From Bog-473 sp963717455 (GTDB taxonomy: Bacteria; Actinomycetota; Acidimicrobiia; Acidimicrobiales; RAAP-2): a stretch of 64,000 nucleotides of DNA. Both the position numbers and the translations under genes were made by a program. The DNA is taken from assembly GCA_963717455.1 (NCBI GenBank), contig OY970336.1, positions 186,001-250,000 on the forward strand, read 5' to 3'. Below, piece by piece: positions 26,249-35,565 of the stretch. Each line of letters begins with the position of its first letter. Positions within the stretch are counted from its first letter, which is position 1. The notes beneath the pieces were generated by a model that was not told the origin of the DNA, did not search any database, and worked only from the letters and a program-made list of their open reading frames with translations.

Positions 26249-27019
26249 TCAGAGGGTGCGGAAGAGCCCGCCGTCCACGAGCACCTGGGCGCCGTTGACG
26301 TAACTGGCGGCGTCGCTGGCCAGGAACACGCACACGCCGACCATGTCCTCGGGGCGCCCGATGCGCCGCATCGGGTTGATCGCGCCGGCCTGCGCCTTCG
26401 TCTCGGGGCCCCACGCCTTGGTGATGTCGGTGTCGAAGGCACCGGGCAGCACGAGGTTGGCCCGCACCTTGGGCGCCCAGGCACCGGCGAGGCCGAGCGT
26501 GAGCGCGTTCAGGCCGGCCTTCGCCATGGCGTACGGGAGGTCGCCGGCGCCCGGGCGGAGCGACCCGGCCGTCGTGACGTTGATGATGGAGCCGCCGTCG
26601 CCCTCGGCCATGCGCGAGCCCACCAGCACGCTCAAGCGGAACGGCCCGCGGGCGTTCACGGCGTGGACCTTGTCGTAGAGCGCCTCGGTGACCGAAGGGA
26701 GGCCGTCGTAGAGCGGCGACATTCCGGCGTTGTTCACGAGCACGTCGCAGTGCCCGAATTCCGCGTAGACCGTGTCGACCAACCGGTCGCAGTCATCCCA
26801 CTTGCCGACGTGGCAGGCGACGGGCAACGCCCGGCGGCCGGTCGCCGCGGCGATCTCCCGGGCGGCCGCCTGGCAGCCGTCGAGCTTGCGGCTGGCGACC
26901 ACCACGTCGGCCCCGGCCGTGACGAGGCCCTCGGCGACGGCGCGGCCGATGCCCCGGCTGCCGCCGGTCACGAGCGCGACCTTGCCGGAGAGATCGAAGA
27001 GCTCCCCGGGCGTCTTCAT
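26249..27019 (-). CDS. Short-chain dehydrogenase/reductase
   Basis: 256 residues, classical SDR: TGGSRGIG (18-25), NNAG (96-99), Y163-x3-K167 (YAMAK) and a C-terminal VDGGLF. ATG 27019 overlaps the upstream kinase-like gene as ATGA, so the two are made together. The product is an NAD(P)-linked alcohol/ketone oxidoreductase; the substrate is unknown. Confidence 0.9.
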   Translation of the reverse strand: MKTPGELFDLSGKVALVTGGSRGIGRAVAEGLVTAGADVVVASRKLDGCQAAAREIAAATGRRALPVACHVGKWDDCDRLVDTVYAEFGHCDVLVNNAGMSPLYDGLPSVTEALYDKVHAVNARGPFRLSVLVGSRMAEGDGGSIINVTTAGSLRPGAGDLPYAMAKAGLNALTLGLAGAWAPKVRANLVLPGAFDTDITKAWGPETKAQAGAINPMRRIGRPEDMVGVCVFLASDAASYVNGAQVLVDGGLFRTL

Positions 27020-28068
27020 CCCGTGTAGTCGCTCGATTCGGCCAGCTCGCCGGCGGCAGCCATGAGGTCGAGCACGACCGGGCCGAATCCCTGGAGCTTG
27101 TCGTCGTCGCCGGCCCGCTGGTAGCCCTGCTCGAGGACGATGGCCAGCTTCCACTTGGCCAGCACGCAGTAGTAGTCGATGTCGTCGACCTGCCGGCCCG
27201 AGTGCTTCGCGTAGTGGTCGAGCACCTCGGCGCGCGACGGCATGCCGGTCATGTCGACGTAGCCGCCGACGCTGCCCTCGCCGCCGCTGGTGTCCTCGGG
27301 CCAGGTGTGCACGACCCAGCCCAGGTCCAACTTGGGGTCGCCCACGGTGCCCATCTCCCAGTCGACGATGGCGGCCAGCCTGGCCGGCGCGCCGTCCTTG
27401 AACATCACGTTGGCGAACTGGTAGTCGCCGTGCATGATGCCCGGGATGTAGTCGAGCGGCTTGTGGGCCCGCAGCCAGGCGGACGCCTCGTCGAAGCCGG
27501 GCAGCTCGCGCCCCTTGATGCGCTCGAAGAAGGCGGTCCACCGGTCCACCTGGCGCTCGTGGAAGCCGTCGGGGCGCCCGAGGTCCTGGAGGCCCCTGGC
27601 CTTCCAGTCGACCTTCGACAGCAGGGCGATGCCCTCCACCAACTGGTAGGCCAGGCCCTGGCGAGCGGTGAGATCGGTGTCGAACGGGGCGGGCCAGACC
27701 CCGCGCTCCATGCCCATCGGCGACCAGCCGTCGACGAAGCCCATCAGGTAGAAGGTCCGGCCCAGCACCGCCGGGTCGGTGCACACGGCGATGGCCTCGG
27801 TGTGCGGCACGTCCGTACCGTTCAGCGCCTCGATGATCCTCCACTCGCGTACGATGCCGGCGTCGCGCTCGGCGGGCGCGCTGCGCGGGGGGATCCGCAT
27901 GGCGCAGTGCAGGTCGCCCCGGCGCAGCTCGTAGATCTCGTTCTGGCTCCCGCCCGAGATGTAGCGGTGCTCGAGGGGCGCCCCCGTCCCGAGGCCCTGG
28001 GCGTCCATCCAGGTCACGAGCCGGTCGACGTCGGCGATGGTCGGAGTCGATTCGTCTGTCGCAGTCAC
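27016..28068 (-). CDS. Aminoglycoside phosphotransferase-like kinase
   Basis: 350 residues. The kinase-like fold shows HGDYQFANVMF (catalytic Asp) and IVDWEMG (metal Asp). Actinobacterial relatives next to SDRs and acyl-CoA dehydrogenases resemble the kinase domain of ACAD10/11, which phosphorylates hydroxyacyl-CoAs, so a hydroxy-substrate kinase feeding the coupled SDR is more likely than antibiotic resistance. GTG 28068 is preceded by AAAAGGGG. Confidence 0.8.
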   Translation of the reverse strand: MTATDESTPTIADVDRLVTWMDAQGLGTGAPLEHRYISGGSQNEIYELRRGDLHCAMRIPPRSAPAERDAGIVREWRIIEALNGTDVPHTEAIAVCTDPAVLGRTFYLMGFVDGWSPMGMERGVWPAPFDTDLTARQGLAYQLVEGIALLSKVDWKARGLQDLGRPDGFHERQVDRWTAFFERIKGRELPGFDEASAWLRAHKPLDYIPGIMHGDYQFANVMFKDGAPARLAAIVDWEMGTVGDPKLDLGWVVHTWPEDTSGGEGSVGGYVDMTGMPSRAEVLDHYAKHSGRQVDDIDYYCVLAKWKLAIVLEQGYQRAGDDDKLQGFGPVVLDLMAAAGELAESSDYTG

Positions 28069-28258
28069 AGTTCCCCTTTTCGAGCTCGGGCCGTTGGGTG
28101 GCCGACCGTCCCCGGACGTCGCAGGCGCTCGTCGTGCAGGCCGGGGTCGCCCGGAGCAGGGAGAGTATTCACCGTGCGGGCACCGCTCGGGAAGACGAGC
28201 CCCTGACACCGACATCGCACTTCCCTAACACCCTGGTCACCGGCCACTGACATCTCGG

Positions 28259-28284
28259 CCTGAGACTCCAACCGAAGACTCAGG
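28259..28284 (+). promoter_or_regulatory. Hairpin overlapping a ribosome-binding site
   Basis: CCTGAG (28259-28264), 14-nt loop, CTCAGG (28279-28284). The 3' arm overlaps the first bases of the AGGAGGAG ribosome site (28282-28289) of the gene at 28296, so pairing could limit translation. The loop holds GACTCCAACC, also found in the tandem repeats at 22122. The stem is short. Confidence 0.35.
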
Positions 28285-28295
28285 AGGAGTGCGCC

Positions 28296-29216
28296 ATGGG
28301 AAGATCGAGAGAGCGCTTGTCGGAGAAGGTGTCGGCCATGGGGACGGCCGCCCGGCTGTGGTGGGTGGCCCTCGGAACCGTGGCGACGGCCGCCGTCCTG
28401 GTGCTGGCCGCCACGACTGCGGTCGACGCCACATCGCACCCGGCGACCGATACCTCCGCGGCTTCTTCTGCGGCGCCGGCCCCGGCGTCGAGCGGCGTCG
28501 GCTCGGGCTCGGGCTCGAGCACGTCGAGCACCTCGGGGTCGGCAGCGTCCTCGGGGTCCGGATCGATGCCCGGCATGGCCGGCATGTCCAACTCCACTTC
28601 GTCGAGCTCCGCCGGGGCGACGCAGGCGACGGCGGCCGTGTGCCCCAATGTGAAGGGCGCGACGGTCATGTCGGACGGCATGGTGATGGCGCCGGTGCCC
28701 AGTGGATCGCCCACCGCGGCCCAGCAGGCCGCCGCCGACCAGCTGGTGACCCAGACCGAGGCCACGCTGGCCAAGTACACGAGCCTCTCGGCGGCGACCG
28801 CGGCCGGCTACACCCCGGCCACCAACCCGAACGGGTACATGGTCCACTACGCCAACTGGCAGATCGCCAGGACCGACGGGTTCGACCCGTCGAACCCGGC
28901 CTTCCTCATGTACGCCAACACCGTGAACGGCCCCAAGCTCATGGGCGCCATGTACCTCGGGCCCGCGCCCTGCACGCCCGGGCCCGACGTCGGCGGGCCG
29001 CTGACCCAGTGGCACGCCCACGACAACCTGTGCCTCTCCGGCGGGCGGGTCGTCGGGAATACGGACGCGACCGGGGCGTGCGCCACCGGCGTCCACAACA
29101 GCAGCGACTACTTCATGCTCCACGTGTGGACCGAGCCCTCCCTGGCTTCGACCCATCAGTTCCAGCCTGACCTGACCCGGGCCGAGCTGGCACCGATCAT
29201 CGAGGGGACGGCATGA
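28296..29216 (+). CDS. Exported Met/His-rich protein, possible metal binder
   Basis: 306 residues with a membrane anchor or signal (about 20-45), then a Ser/Gly/Ala-rich linker containing SMPGMAGMSNS, then a globular domain with NPNGYMVHYANWQ, WHAHDNLCL and YFMLHVWTEP. Clustered Met and His suggest copper or other metal binding outside the cell; this is inference. ATG 28296 has AGGAGGAG. ATGA overlap with the next, membrane-embedded gene implies a joint complex. Confidence 0.65.
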   Translation: MGRSRERLSEKVSAMGTAARLWWVALGTVATAAVLVLAATTAVDATSHPATDTSAASSAAPAPASSGVGSGSGSSTSSTSGSAASSGSGSMPGMAGMSNSTSSSSAGATQATAAVCPNVKGATVMSDGMVMAPVPSGSPTAAQQAAADQLVTQTEATLAKYTSLSAATAAGYTPATNPNGYMVHYANWQIARTDGFDPSNPAFLMYANTVNGPKLMGAMYLGPAPCTPGPDVGGPLTQWHAHDNLCLSGGRVVGNTDATGACATGVHNSSDYFMLHVWTEPSLASTHQFQPDLTRAELAPIIEGTA

Positions 29217-30208
29217 GCAGCGGCCTCTACGACACGGCCATGCGGACGCCGGCATCGGGGCGGGTGTCCGCACGGTCGATCCAGATCGGGCTCGGCCTCG
29301 TCTGGCTGCTCGACGGACTGTTGCAGCTGCAGCCCAAGATGTTCGGGGCGGACTTCGCCAACGGCGTGATCCTCCCGATGACCCAGGGCCAGCCGAGCTT
29401 CGTGTCCGGTGCGATGACCCACGTGGCGCACCTAGTCTCTGTCCAGCCCGCGCTGGCGAACAGTGTCTTCGCCGGCATCCAGATCCTCATCGGCATCGGT
29501 CTCCTCATCCGCGAGACGGTCAAGCCGGCGCTCGTCCTCTCCTTCGTGTGGGCGCTCGGCGTGTGGGCGCTCGGTGAGGGCTTCGGCATGCTCTTCACCG
29601 GCGCCGCGTCGCCGCTCACCGGTGCCCCGGGCGCCGCCCTGCTCTACGTCGCCATCGGCGTGCTCGTGTGGCCCAGGGTGAAGAGTCCTGCGGCGTCGGG
29701 TCCGGCCGCCGCCGAAGGCCCGCTGGGGGCTTGGGGCGGCAAGGCAATCTGGGCGGTCACCTGGATCGGCATGGGAATCCTATGGCTGCTGCCGGCGAAC
29801 CGGGCCGGTGCGAGCATCTCGGGTGCCATCAGCAGCTCGATCACGGGCGAACCGGGGTGGCTGGCCCACGTCGAGCTGTCGGTCGCCCACGCCCTCGGGA
29901 CCGGCGGGGGCTCGGTCGCCGTCGTCTGCGGCGTGCTGTCATTCGTCATCGGCCTCGGCCCGCTGCTCTCCCGCCACACGACCGTCTTCCTGGTGGCGGG
30001 CGCCGCGTTGGCGCTCGACTACTGGGTGTTCGGCGAGGCCTTCGGGGGCGTCTTCAGCGGCCTCGGGACGGACCCCAACACGGGGCCGCTGCTCGTCCTG
30101 CTGGCGCTGGCCCTGTACCCCAACCGGGCGTGGGCCGGATCGAGGGCCGGCGTCCCGAGCCGGGCGGGCGACGGGTTGGCGACGCCGACGGGGGCGATGG
30201 CCGCCTGA
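29213..30208 (+). CDS. Polytopic membrane protein coupled to exported protein
   Basis: 331 residues with about eight hydrophobic spans. The first half resembles DoxX-like proteins (IGLGLVWLLDGLLQLQPKM, FAGIQILIGIGLLI); the second half repeats the pattern. It starts inside the stop of the exported-protein gene (ATGA). The pair may handle a metal or redox cofactor at the membrane; no direct evidence. Confidence 0.65.
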   Translation: MSSGLYDTAMRTPASGRVSARSIQIGLGLVWLLDGLLQLQPKMFGADFANGVILPMTQGQPSFVSGAMTHVAHLVSVQPALANSVFAGIQILIGIGLLIRETVKPALVLSFVWALGVWALGEGFGMLFTGAASPLTGAPGAALLYVAIGVLVWPRVKSPAASGPAAAEGPLGAWGGKAIWAVTWIGMGILWLLPANRAGASISGAISSSITGEPGWLAHVELSVAHALGTGGGSVAVVCGVLSFVIGLGPLLSRHTTVFLVAGAALALDYWVFGEAFGGVFSGLGTDPNTGPLLVLLALALYPNRAWAGSRAGVPSRAGDGLATPTGAMAA

Positions 30209-30251
30209 GCAGGTCAAAGCAGGACCGGTGAGCTGCCCGGCCGCGCGCACT

Positions 30252-30299
30252 GGCCCTTTTCTCAATCCAGGCTTAGCTTAGAAGAGGTGAGAAAGGGCC
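30252..30299. repeat. Long inverted repeat between membrane gene and FtsX gene
   Basis: GGCCCTTTTCTCA (30252-30264) and TGAGAAAGGGCC (30288-30299) pair over 12 bp with one bulged base around a 23-nt loop containing CTTAGCTTAG. It may be the terminator of the operon ending at 30208, or an operator for the permease gene at 30458. Confidence 0.5.
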
Positions 30300-30457
30300 G
30301 CTGATCTGCGGCTGTGGTGCTGGCACGACGCCGGGGCGGCGGCTAGCCACCTTGGCGCACCTCGCGCCCTCAGGCAGACTGCCAGCGGACGAGGCAGAGG
30401 GGCACCGGATGCGATGACGGCGACGCGGAGGCTCCACGCAGCTGGCGAGGCGGATCC

Positions 30458-32968
30458 GTGAACGGCCGTGCCCTGCGGGTCGCCCGGTACCGCTTCCGGG
30501 CGACGTTCGGACGGCGCTGGAGCGCCTACCTGACCCTCGTGCTCCTGATCGGTCTGATCGGCGGTGTGGCCATGGGGGCGCTGGCCGCGGCCCGGCGGAC
30601 CGAGTCGTCCTTCCCGACCTTCCTGGCCAGCACCAACCCCTCGGACCTGAGCCTGGGCACTGCGCTCTTCGACCCGGCGCTCGGGTACACCAACGGCTAC
30701 GACGCCGCGCTGGTCCGCACCATCTCCGGCCTGCCGCACGTGCGGCGTGCCGAGAGCTTCGCCGACGTCTACAGCACGCCACTCGCTCCGGACGGGGAGC
30801 CGACCAAGGCGGCCCAGACCATCAACATGAACGTCGAGGGGAGCGTCGACGGGCTCTACTTCAACCAGGACCGGGTCACCGTCGTGCAGGGTCGGATGGC
30901 CGACCCGAACCGGGCTGACGAGGTCGTCATGACCGTGGGCGCCGCCAGCGAGCTGGGCCTCCATGTCGGACAGACCGTTCACTGGGGAACATACGCGAAC
31001 TCCCAGTTCTCGTCCGCCGGGACCGGCCCACCACCGAAGCCGGCCCTGCACGAGAACCTGACCCTCGTGGGCACGGTCGTCCTCAACAACGCCGTCGTCC
31101 AGGACGATGTCGACGCCAATGGTTCCGTCACCGTCATCTTCACCCCGGCACTGACACGGCGGCTGGTCAATTGCTGCTCGAACTTCGCGTTCACGTACCT
31201 CCAGCTGGACCACGGGAGTCGCGACGTGCCGGCCGTCGAATCGGAGATCGAGCGTGTCGTCCCGGCCGTGCTCCCCTACGACTTCTACGACACCTCCATC
31301 GACGTCACCAAGGCCCAGAACTCCATCAAGCCCGAGGCCATCGCCCTCGGAGTGTTCGGCCTCATCGCCGTGCTGGCCGCCCTCCTCATCGCGGGGCAGG
31401 TGATCGGCCGCCAATTGGGCTTCTGGGCGCCGGAGGAGCGCATCTTGCGCGCGCTCGGAGCCAACCGGGCGACGACCGCGAGCGACGGGCTGCTCGGGCT
31501 CCTGGCGGCCGTCGTCCTCGGCGCGCTGCTGGCCGGAGGTGTCGCCGTGGCGCTCTCGCCGCTGGCCCCGCTGGGGCCGGTGCGTCCCTACTATCCCGAC
31601 CCCGGCGTCGCCTTCGACTGGACCGTGCTCGGCTTCGGTGTCCTTCTGCTGATCGTCGTCCTCGGAGCGGTCGCCGTCGTGCTGGCGGTGCAGCGGGCAC
31701 CGCAGCGCGCCGCGGGGTGGCGCACACATCCCCGTTCCCCGTCGCGCGTCGCCGGCGCCGCCGCATCGGCGGGCCTGCCCGTCTCGGCGGTCGCCGGCAT
31801 CCGCTTCGCCCTCGAGCCCGGGGCGGAGACCGAAGCCGTGCCGGTGCGCTCGGCCATCCTCGGTGCGACGTTGACCGTCGTGGTCGTCATCGCCACGGTG
31901 GTGTTCGGGGCCAGCTTGAACTCGCTCGTCTCACACCCCGGCCTCTACGGCTGGAACTGGGACTACGCGCTGACGGCCGGCGGCGGGGCGGGTGACGTCC
32001 CCGCCGCGCAGTCGGCGAGGCTGCTCGACCACGACCCGAGCGTGGCCGCCTGGGCCGGCTACTGGTTCGGCAACCTGCAGGTCGACGGTCGCACCGTGCC
32101 CGTCCTCGGCACATCACCGGGCGCGTCCGTGGCGCCGCCCGTGCTCACCGGCCATGAGCTCGACGGTCCCAACCAGATCGTGCTGGGACCGGGGACGCTG
32201 GCCCAGCTCCACGTGGCGGTCGGGGACACCGTCTCGGTCCGCTACGGCACGACCGCGACCCACCGGCTCCGGATCGTCGGCACGGCCACCATGCCGTCGG
32301 TGGGGGTCGGAGGTCTGACGGGCCACGCGTCGATGGGAACGGGAGCGGTCGTGCCCTACCAGCTGCTCCCCGCCTCGGAGCGCAACCAGTTCGACCTGTC
32401 CCCGGCCGGGCCCAACGCCGTCTTCATCCGCCTGAAGCCGGGGGCCGACACGGGGAGGGCCCTGCGCTCGTTGAACCGCATCGCCGCCGACGTCTCGCTC
32501 CCCACCAACTACTCGAGCATGGTGCTCGCGGCGCAGCGACCGGCCGAGATCGTCAACTACCGGTCCATGGGCGCCACGCCCTTGCTCCTCGGCCTCGGGT
32601 TGACCATGGGGGCGGTGACCGCCCTCGGCCTCACGCTCATCGCCTCGGTCCGGCGCCGTCGGCGGTCCATGGCCATGTTGCGGACGCTCGGCTTCACCGG
32701 CCGGCAGTTGGCGGCGAGCGTCGCCTGGCAATCGAGCGTCGCGGTCGTGATCGGGCTGATCGTCGGCATACCGCTCGGGCTCGTCCTCGGCCGGGGACTG
32801 TGGGACCTCTTCGCGGAGAGGATCTACGTCGTGCCGAACCCGACCGTCTCCGCGCTCACCGTCGCGGCGATCGCCCTCGGCGCCCTGGTGCTGGGCAACC
32901 TGGTGGCCGCCATCCCGGGTCGCATCGCGGCGCGCACGCCGGCGGCGCTGCTGCTGCGGACCGAGTAG
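30458..32968 (+). CDS. FtsX-family ABC transporter permease
   Basis: 836 residues, MacB/FtsX type: N-terminal span (about 24-46), large extracellular domain, three spans (about 300-410), second extracellular domain, three spans near the C-terminus and the usual final LLLRTE. GTG 30458 with GAGGCGG upstream. No ATPase gene is adjacent, unlike the permease at 58764, so it must share an ATPase encoded elsewhere. Substrate unknown; macrolide-, lipoprotein- or peptide-type cargo is possible. Confidence 0.85.
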   Translation: MNGRALRVARYRFRATFGRRWSAYLTLVLLIGLIGGVAMGALAAARRTESSFPTFLASTNPSDLSLGTALFDPALGYTNGYDAALVRTISGLPHVRRAESFADVYSTPLAPDGEPTKAAQTINMNVEGSVDGLYFNQDRVTVVQGRMADPNRADEVVMTVGAASELGLHVGQTVHWGTYANSQFSSAGTGPPPKPALHENLTLVGTVVLNNAVVQDDVDANGSVTVIFTPALTRRLVNCCSNFAFTYLQLDHGSRDVPAVESEIERVVPAVLPYDFYDTSIDVTKAQNSIKPEAIALGVFGLIAVLAALLIAGQVIGRQLGFWAPEERILRALGANRATTASDGLLGLLAAVVLGALLAGGVAVALSPLAPLGPVRPYYPDPGVAFDWTVLGFGVLLLIVVLGAVAVVLAVQRAPQRAAGWRTHPRSPSRVAGAAASAGLPVSAVAGIRFALEPGAETEAVPVRSAILGATLTVVVVIATVVFGASLNSLVSHPGLYGWNWDYALTAGGGAGDVPAAQSARLLDHDPSVAAWAGYWFGNLQVDGRTVPVLGTSPGASVAPPVLTGHELDGPNQIVLGPGTLAQLHVAVGDTVSVRYGTTATHRLRIVGTATMPSVGVGGLTGHASMGTGAVVPYQLLPASERNQFDLSPAGPNAVFIRLKPGADTGRALRSLNRIAADVSLPTNYSSMVLAAQRPAEIVNYRSMGATPLLLGLGLTMGAVTALGLTLIASVRRRRRSMAMLRTLGFTGRQLAASVAWQSSVAVVIGLIVGIPLGLVLGRGLWDLFAERIYVVPNPTVSALTVAAIALGALVLGNLVAAIPGRIAARTPAALLLRTE

Positions 32969-33039
32969 CGCGGCACCGCGGTGGGGCTCGGGGCCCGCCG
33001 TGGCGGGAACTCCGCCCCGGCGCTCTACCATCCGCCACA

Positions 33040-33870
33040 GTGACCGGTCCTGCGGTGCCGACCTCCGGCAGACGGCGGCGGCGCAAGTGGCCGTGGGTCC
33101 TCGGTGCCGTCGTCGTCCTTCTGGGCTCGCTGACGCTGGTGGTCGTGCTGTCAACCAATCACGCGAAGCCGGTGTCGCTGCGCCAGGCGGAAGCCCAACT
33201 CGGAACGGGCGGTGGCGGTGTCCCCGGAGCGAACCGGCCGGCGCCGGGCGTCTACGAGTACACGGGCTCAGGCACCGAACGGCTGACACTGCCGCCGCTG
33301 TCCCAAGCCGAAGGGCCGACCATGCCGGGGACGGTGACGCTGCGGGGAGCGGACTGCTGGGTCTTCCGGATCGATTACAGCACCCATCACTGGCAGACCT
33401 GGGAGTACTGCCTCCACTCGGGTGACCAGTGGGAAGCCGGTGGGCAGTCCTGGCAGCTGTGGTCCGTGGGTCCCCTCAATATCACCAACCTGAGCACGTT
33501 CACCTGCGCGCCGGGGGCCATGGCGCTGCCGGCCAACGCGACGGTCGGCGAGGAGTGGCACTCGCGGTGCACCGGAACCAATACCTCGGTCAAGGGGCAG
33601 ACCATCAGCGCCGGCCCCTACAGGTTCATCGGCCTCGACACGGTGACGGTCGGGGGCACGCAGGTCGCCGCCGCGCACTTCTTGCGCCTGCGCACGGACT
33701 CCGGTGCGCAAGAGGGCACCGAGCGCTCGGAGGTCTGGTTCAGCACGCGGACCGGCCTCCCGTTGCGCGTGCAGCAGGACCTCAGGGTCAACAGCTCGAC
33801 ACCCTTCGGCACGTCCACCTACACGCAGATCGGGGTCTTCACCCTTGCCTCCCTGGTGGCCCACCGCTGA
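33040..33870 (+). CDS. Membrane-anchored extracytoplasmic protein
   Basis: 276 residues: basic N-terminus (RRRRRK), one hydrophobic span (about 18-40), then a secreted beta-rich domain with several Cys (ADCWVF, EYCLHSGDQW, FTCAPG, SRCTG), probably disulfide-bonded. No family recognised. GTG 33040 lies 8 bp after TACCAT, suggesting a leaderless transcript. It follows the FtsX gene by 71 bp and may be part of its function. Confidence 0.6.
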   Translation: MTGPAVPTSGRRRRRKWPWVLGAVVVLLGSLTLVVVLSTNHAKPVSLRQAEAQLGTGGGGVPGANRPAPGVYEYTGSGTERLTLPPLSQAEGPTMPGTVTLRGADCWVFRIDYSTHHWQTWEYCLHSGDQWEAGGQSWQLWSVGPLNITNLSTFTCAPGAMALPANATVGEEWHSRCTGTNTSVKGQTISAGPYRFIGLDTVTVGGTQVAAAHFLRLRTDSGAQEGTERSEVWFSTRTGLPLRVQQDLRVNSSTPFGTSTYTQIGVFTLASLVAHR

Positions 33871-33906
33871 CGGTGCCGCGGCCCCTCGGCCGGCGACGAC
33901 GACCGT

Positions 33907-35451
33907 CTACGACGGCATCCAGTTGGTGAGGGGCGAAGCCAACCAGTCCAGGACCTGGCGCCGGGTCGTCGGCCCGTGCGGCTGCCACGCCGAGGGAAGT
34001 GCGCCCTCGTCGCGCAGCTGGGCAGCTTCCTGGATGTTGGACGTCAGGGGGTCGGTCGTCAGCCCGCACCGGGTCGCGGTCGGGTCGACGCCGAAGAGCT
34101 GGGCGGCGTTGAGCCCGAAGAGTCCTGCCTTCACGGTGTCGGTGAGGGCGGGGTAGTGGTAGAGGTCCTGGAACTCCGGCGTGATCTCGAAGGCCCGCAT
34201 CGCCATGATCTGGGCCTCGGGGCTGCCGTACCAGATGGCGTCGGTGCCCCACAGGACGCGCTGCTCGCCCACCCGGCTGAGCAGCTTCCCGAGGGCATGG
34301 GCGGCCTGGTCGGGCATGGTGAGCAGCTGGCGCCACTGCGTGGCCACATCGACCCAGACGTTGTCGTTCGGCGGCACGCCGTGGCGATCGAGTGCGGCGA
34401 GCAGGGTGTCGATGCCGATGCTGGCGTTCGGGTCGTAGGGCCCCTCGACGTGGGAGGGGTCCCAGGCGGCGTGGTACACCACGAACTGCATGTCGGGGAA
34501 CTGGCGTGAGACCGCCACGATGTCGTCGGGGTGGTTGAAAGCCGGGTCGAAGTTCACCAGCGGGAGGCCCTTGTGGGCCACGAAGACCTTCACGCCGAGG
34601 TCGTGCGCGTGCTGGACGGTGGGCAGGCCGATGGCGGGGTCCTCCAACGACCACCCCTGGCCGGCGGGGCTCCACGCCGTGTACACCTTGAACGCGATGG
34701 GGGGACCGACCGCCACCGCACTCGACATCTCGTCGAGGGTCGCCGCCACGGGCCCGACGTTGGGGGCGATGATGTTCTCCACCAGGATCCTCGCGGCGCC
34801 GCCGCCGGTGAGAGTGGCGGTGATGTCCTGGGTGCTCAGCGCCTCGGGGAACGGGACGGGCGCGGTGGAGGGCCCCGAATTCGGGACGTCCGTGAGCACC
34901 GCCATCGTGGTGTCGCTGGCCAGGAAGAGGTCGTGCAGGTAGGTCGCCCGGTCCACGCAATCGAGCTGCGGGTTGTCGGTGCAGCCGGGAGGGAGCATCG
35001 ACAACACGAGCGACGTTGTCTCTGGGGCGTTCTGGACCCAGGGGCCGCTCGGGATCACGTGATGCGTGTGCACGTCGAAGATGAATTCCGAACCGGTCAG
35101 CGCGTCCTGGCAGGCCGCCGTGTCCGTGGGCGGAGGTGTGGTGAAGCGCCCGCCCCTCGGCCGCGGGGGCGCGCTCGATTGCCGATGCGACGGCGACGAG
35201 CAGCCGGCGAGCTCGAAGGCGGCGAGAGACATCGCCACGGCCCCGGCGCCCTGCAGGAAACGCCGCCGGTCCACGCCGAGCCGCCTCGCCGCGTCGTCGA
35301 CGGACTGCCGGATGAGCTCGTTGACCCTGCGGTCCCGCGGGCTCTCGGGCGCCGGGACGAATTCGCCGTTGGACACGGGTCCCGCGGCGAGCGGGAGGTG
35401 ATCGTCGAGCCGATCCCGCAGTCGGCGGGAGAAGGGGCCGATCCCAGCCAT
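33907..35451 (-). CDS. Tat-exported lipoprotein, amidohydrolase_2 family
   Basis: 514 residues from ATG 35451 (GTG 35481 possible). A twin-arginine motif RRRFLQG (62-68), hydrophobic stretch and lipobox LAGC (Cys84) come after an unusual 60-residue leader. The catalytic domain starts FDVHTHH (D126, H128, H130) and ends near LWGTDAIW, typical of decarboxylase/hydrolase amidohydrolases. It should sit on the outer face of the membrane. Convergent with 33040 (36 bp apart). Confidence 0.8.
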   Translation of the reverse strand: MAGIGPFSRRLRDRLDDHLPLAAGPVSNGEFVPAPESPRDRRVNELIRQSVDDAARRLGVDRRRFLQGAGAVAMSLAAFELAGCSSPSHRQSSAPPRPRGGRFTTPPPTDTAACQDALTGSEFIFDVHTHHVIPSGPWVQNAPETTSLVLSMLPPGCTDNPQLDCVDRATYLHDLFLASDTTMAVLTDVPNSGPSTAPVPFPEALSTQDITATLTGGGAARILVENIIAPNVGPVAATLDEMSSAVAVGPPIAFKVYTAWSPAGQGWSLEDPAIGLPTVQHAHDLGVKVFVAHKGLPLVNFDPAFNHPDDIVAVSRQFPDMQFVVYHAAWDPSHVEGPYDPNASIGIDTLLAALDRHGVPPNDNVWVDVATQWRQLLTMPDQAAHALGKLLSRVGEQRVLWGTDAIWYGSPEAQIMAMRAFEITPEFQDLYHYPALTDTVKAGLFGLNAAQLFGVDPTATRCGLTTDPLTSNIQEAAQLRDEGALPSAWQPHGPTTRRQVLDWLASPLTNWMPS

Positions 35452-35565
35452 TGGGGGGACAATAGGTCCGCCCGGCGCCACACACTCGGCGGGTGCCCGT
35501 CAGGGACGACGACGCGGCTGCTGCGGACGGAGTAAGAAGACTGCAGAAAGGACGGTCGACGCCGC

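Noticed and set aside
35500..35535. Frame ending RLLRTE, like the C-terminus of FtsX permeases
   Set aside because: Only about 12 bases match the true permease end at 32968; no upstream similarity, so chance is enough.
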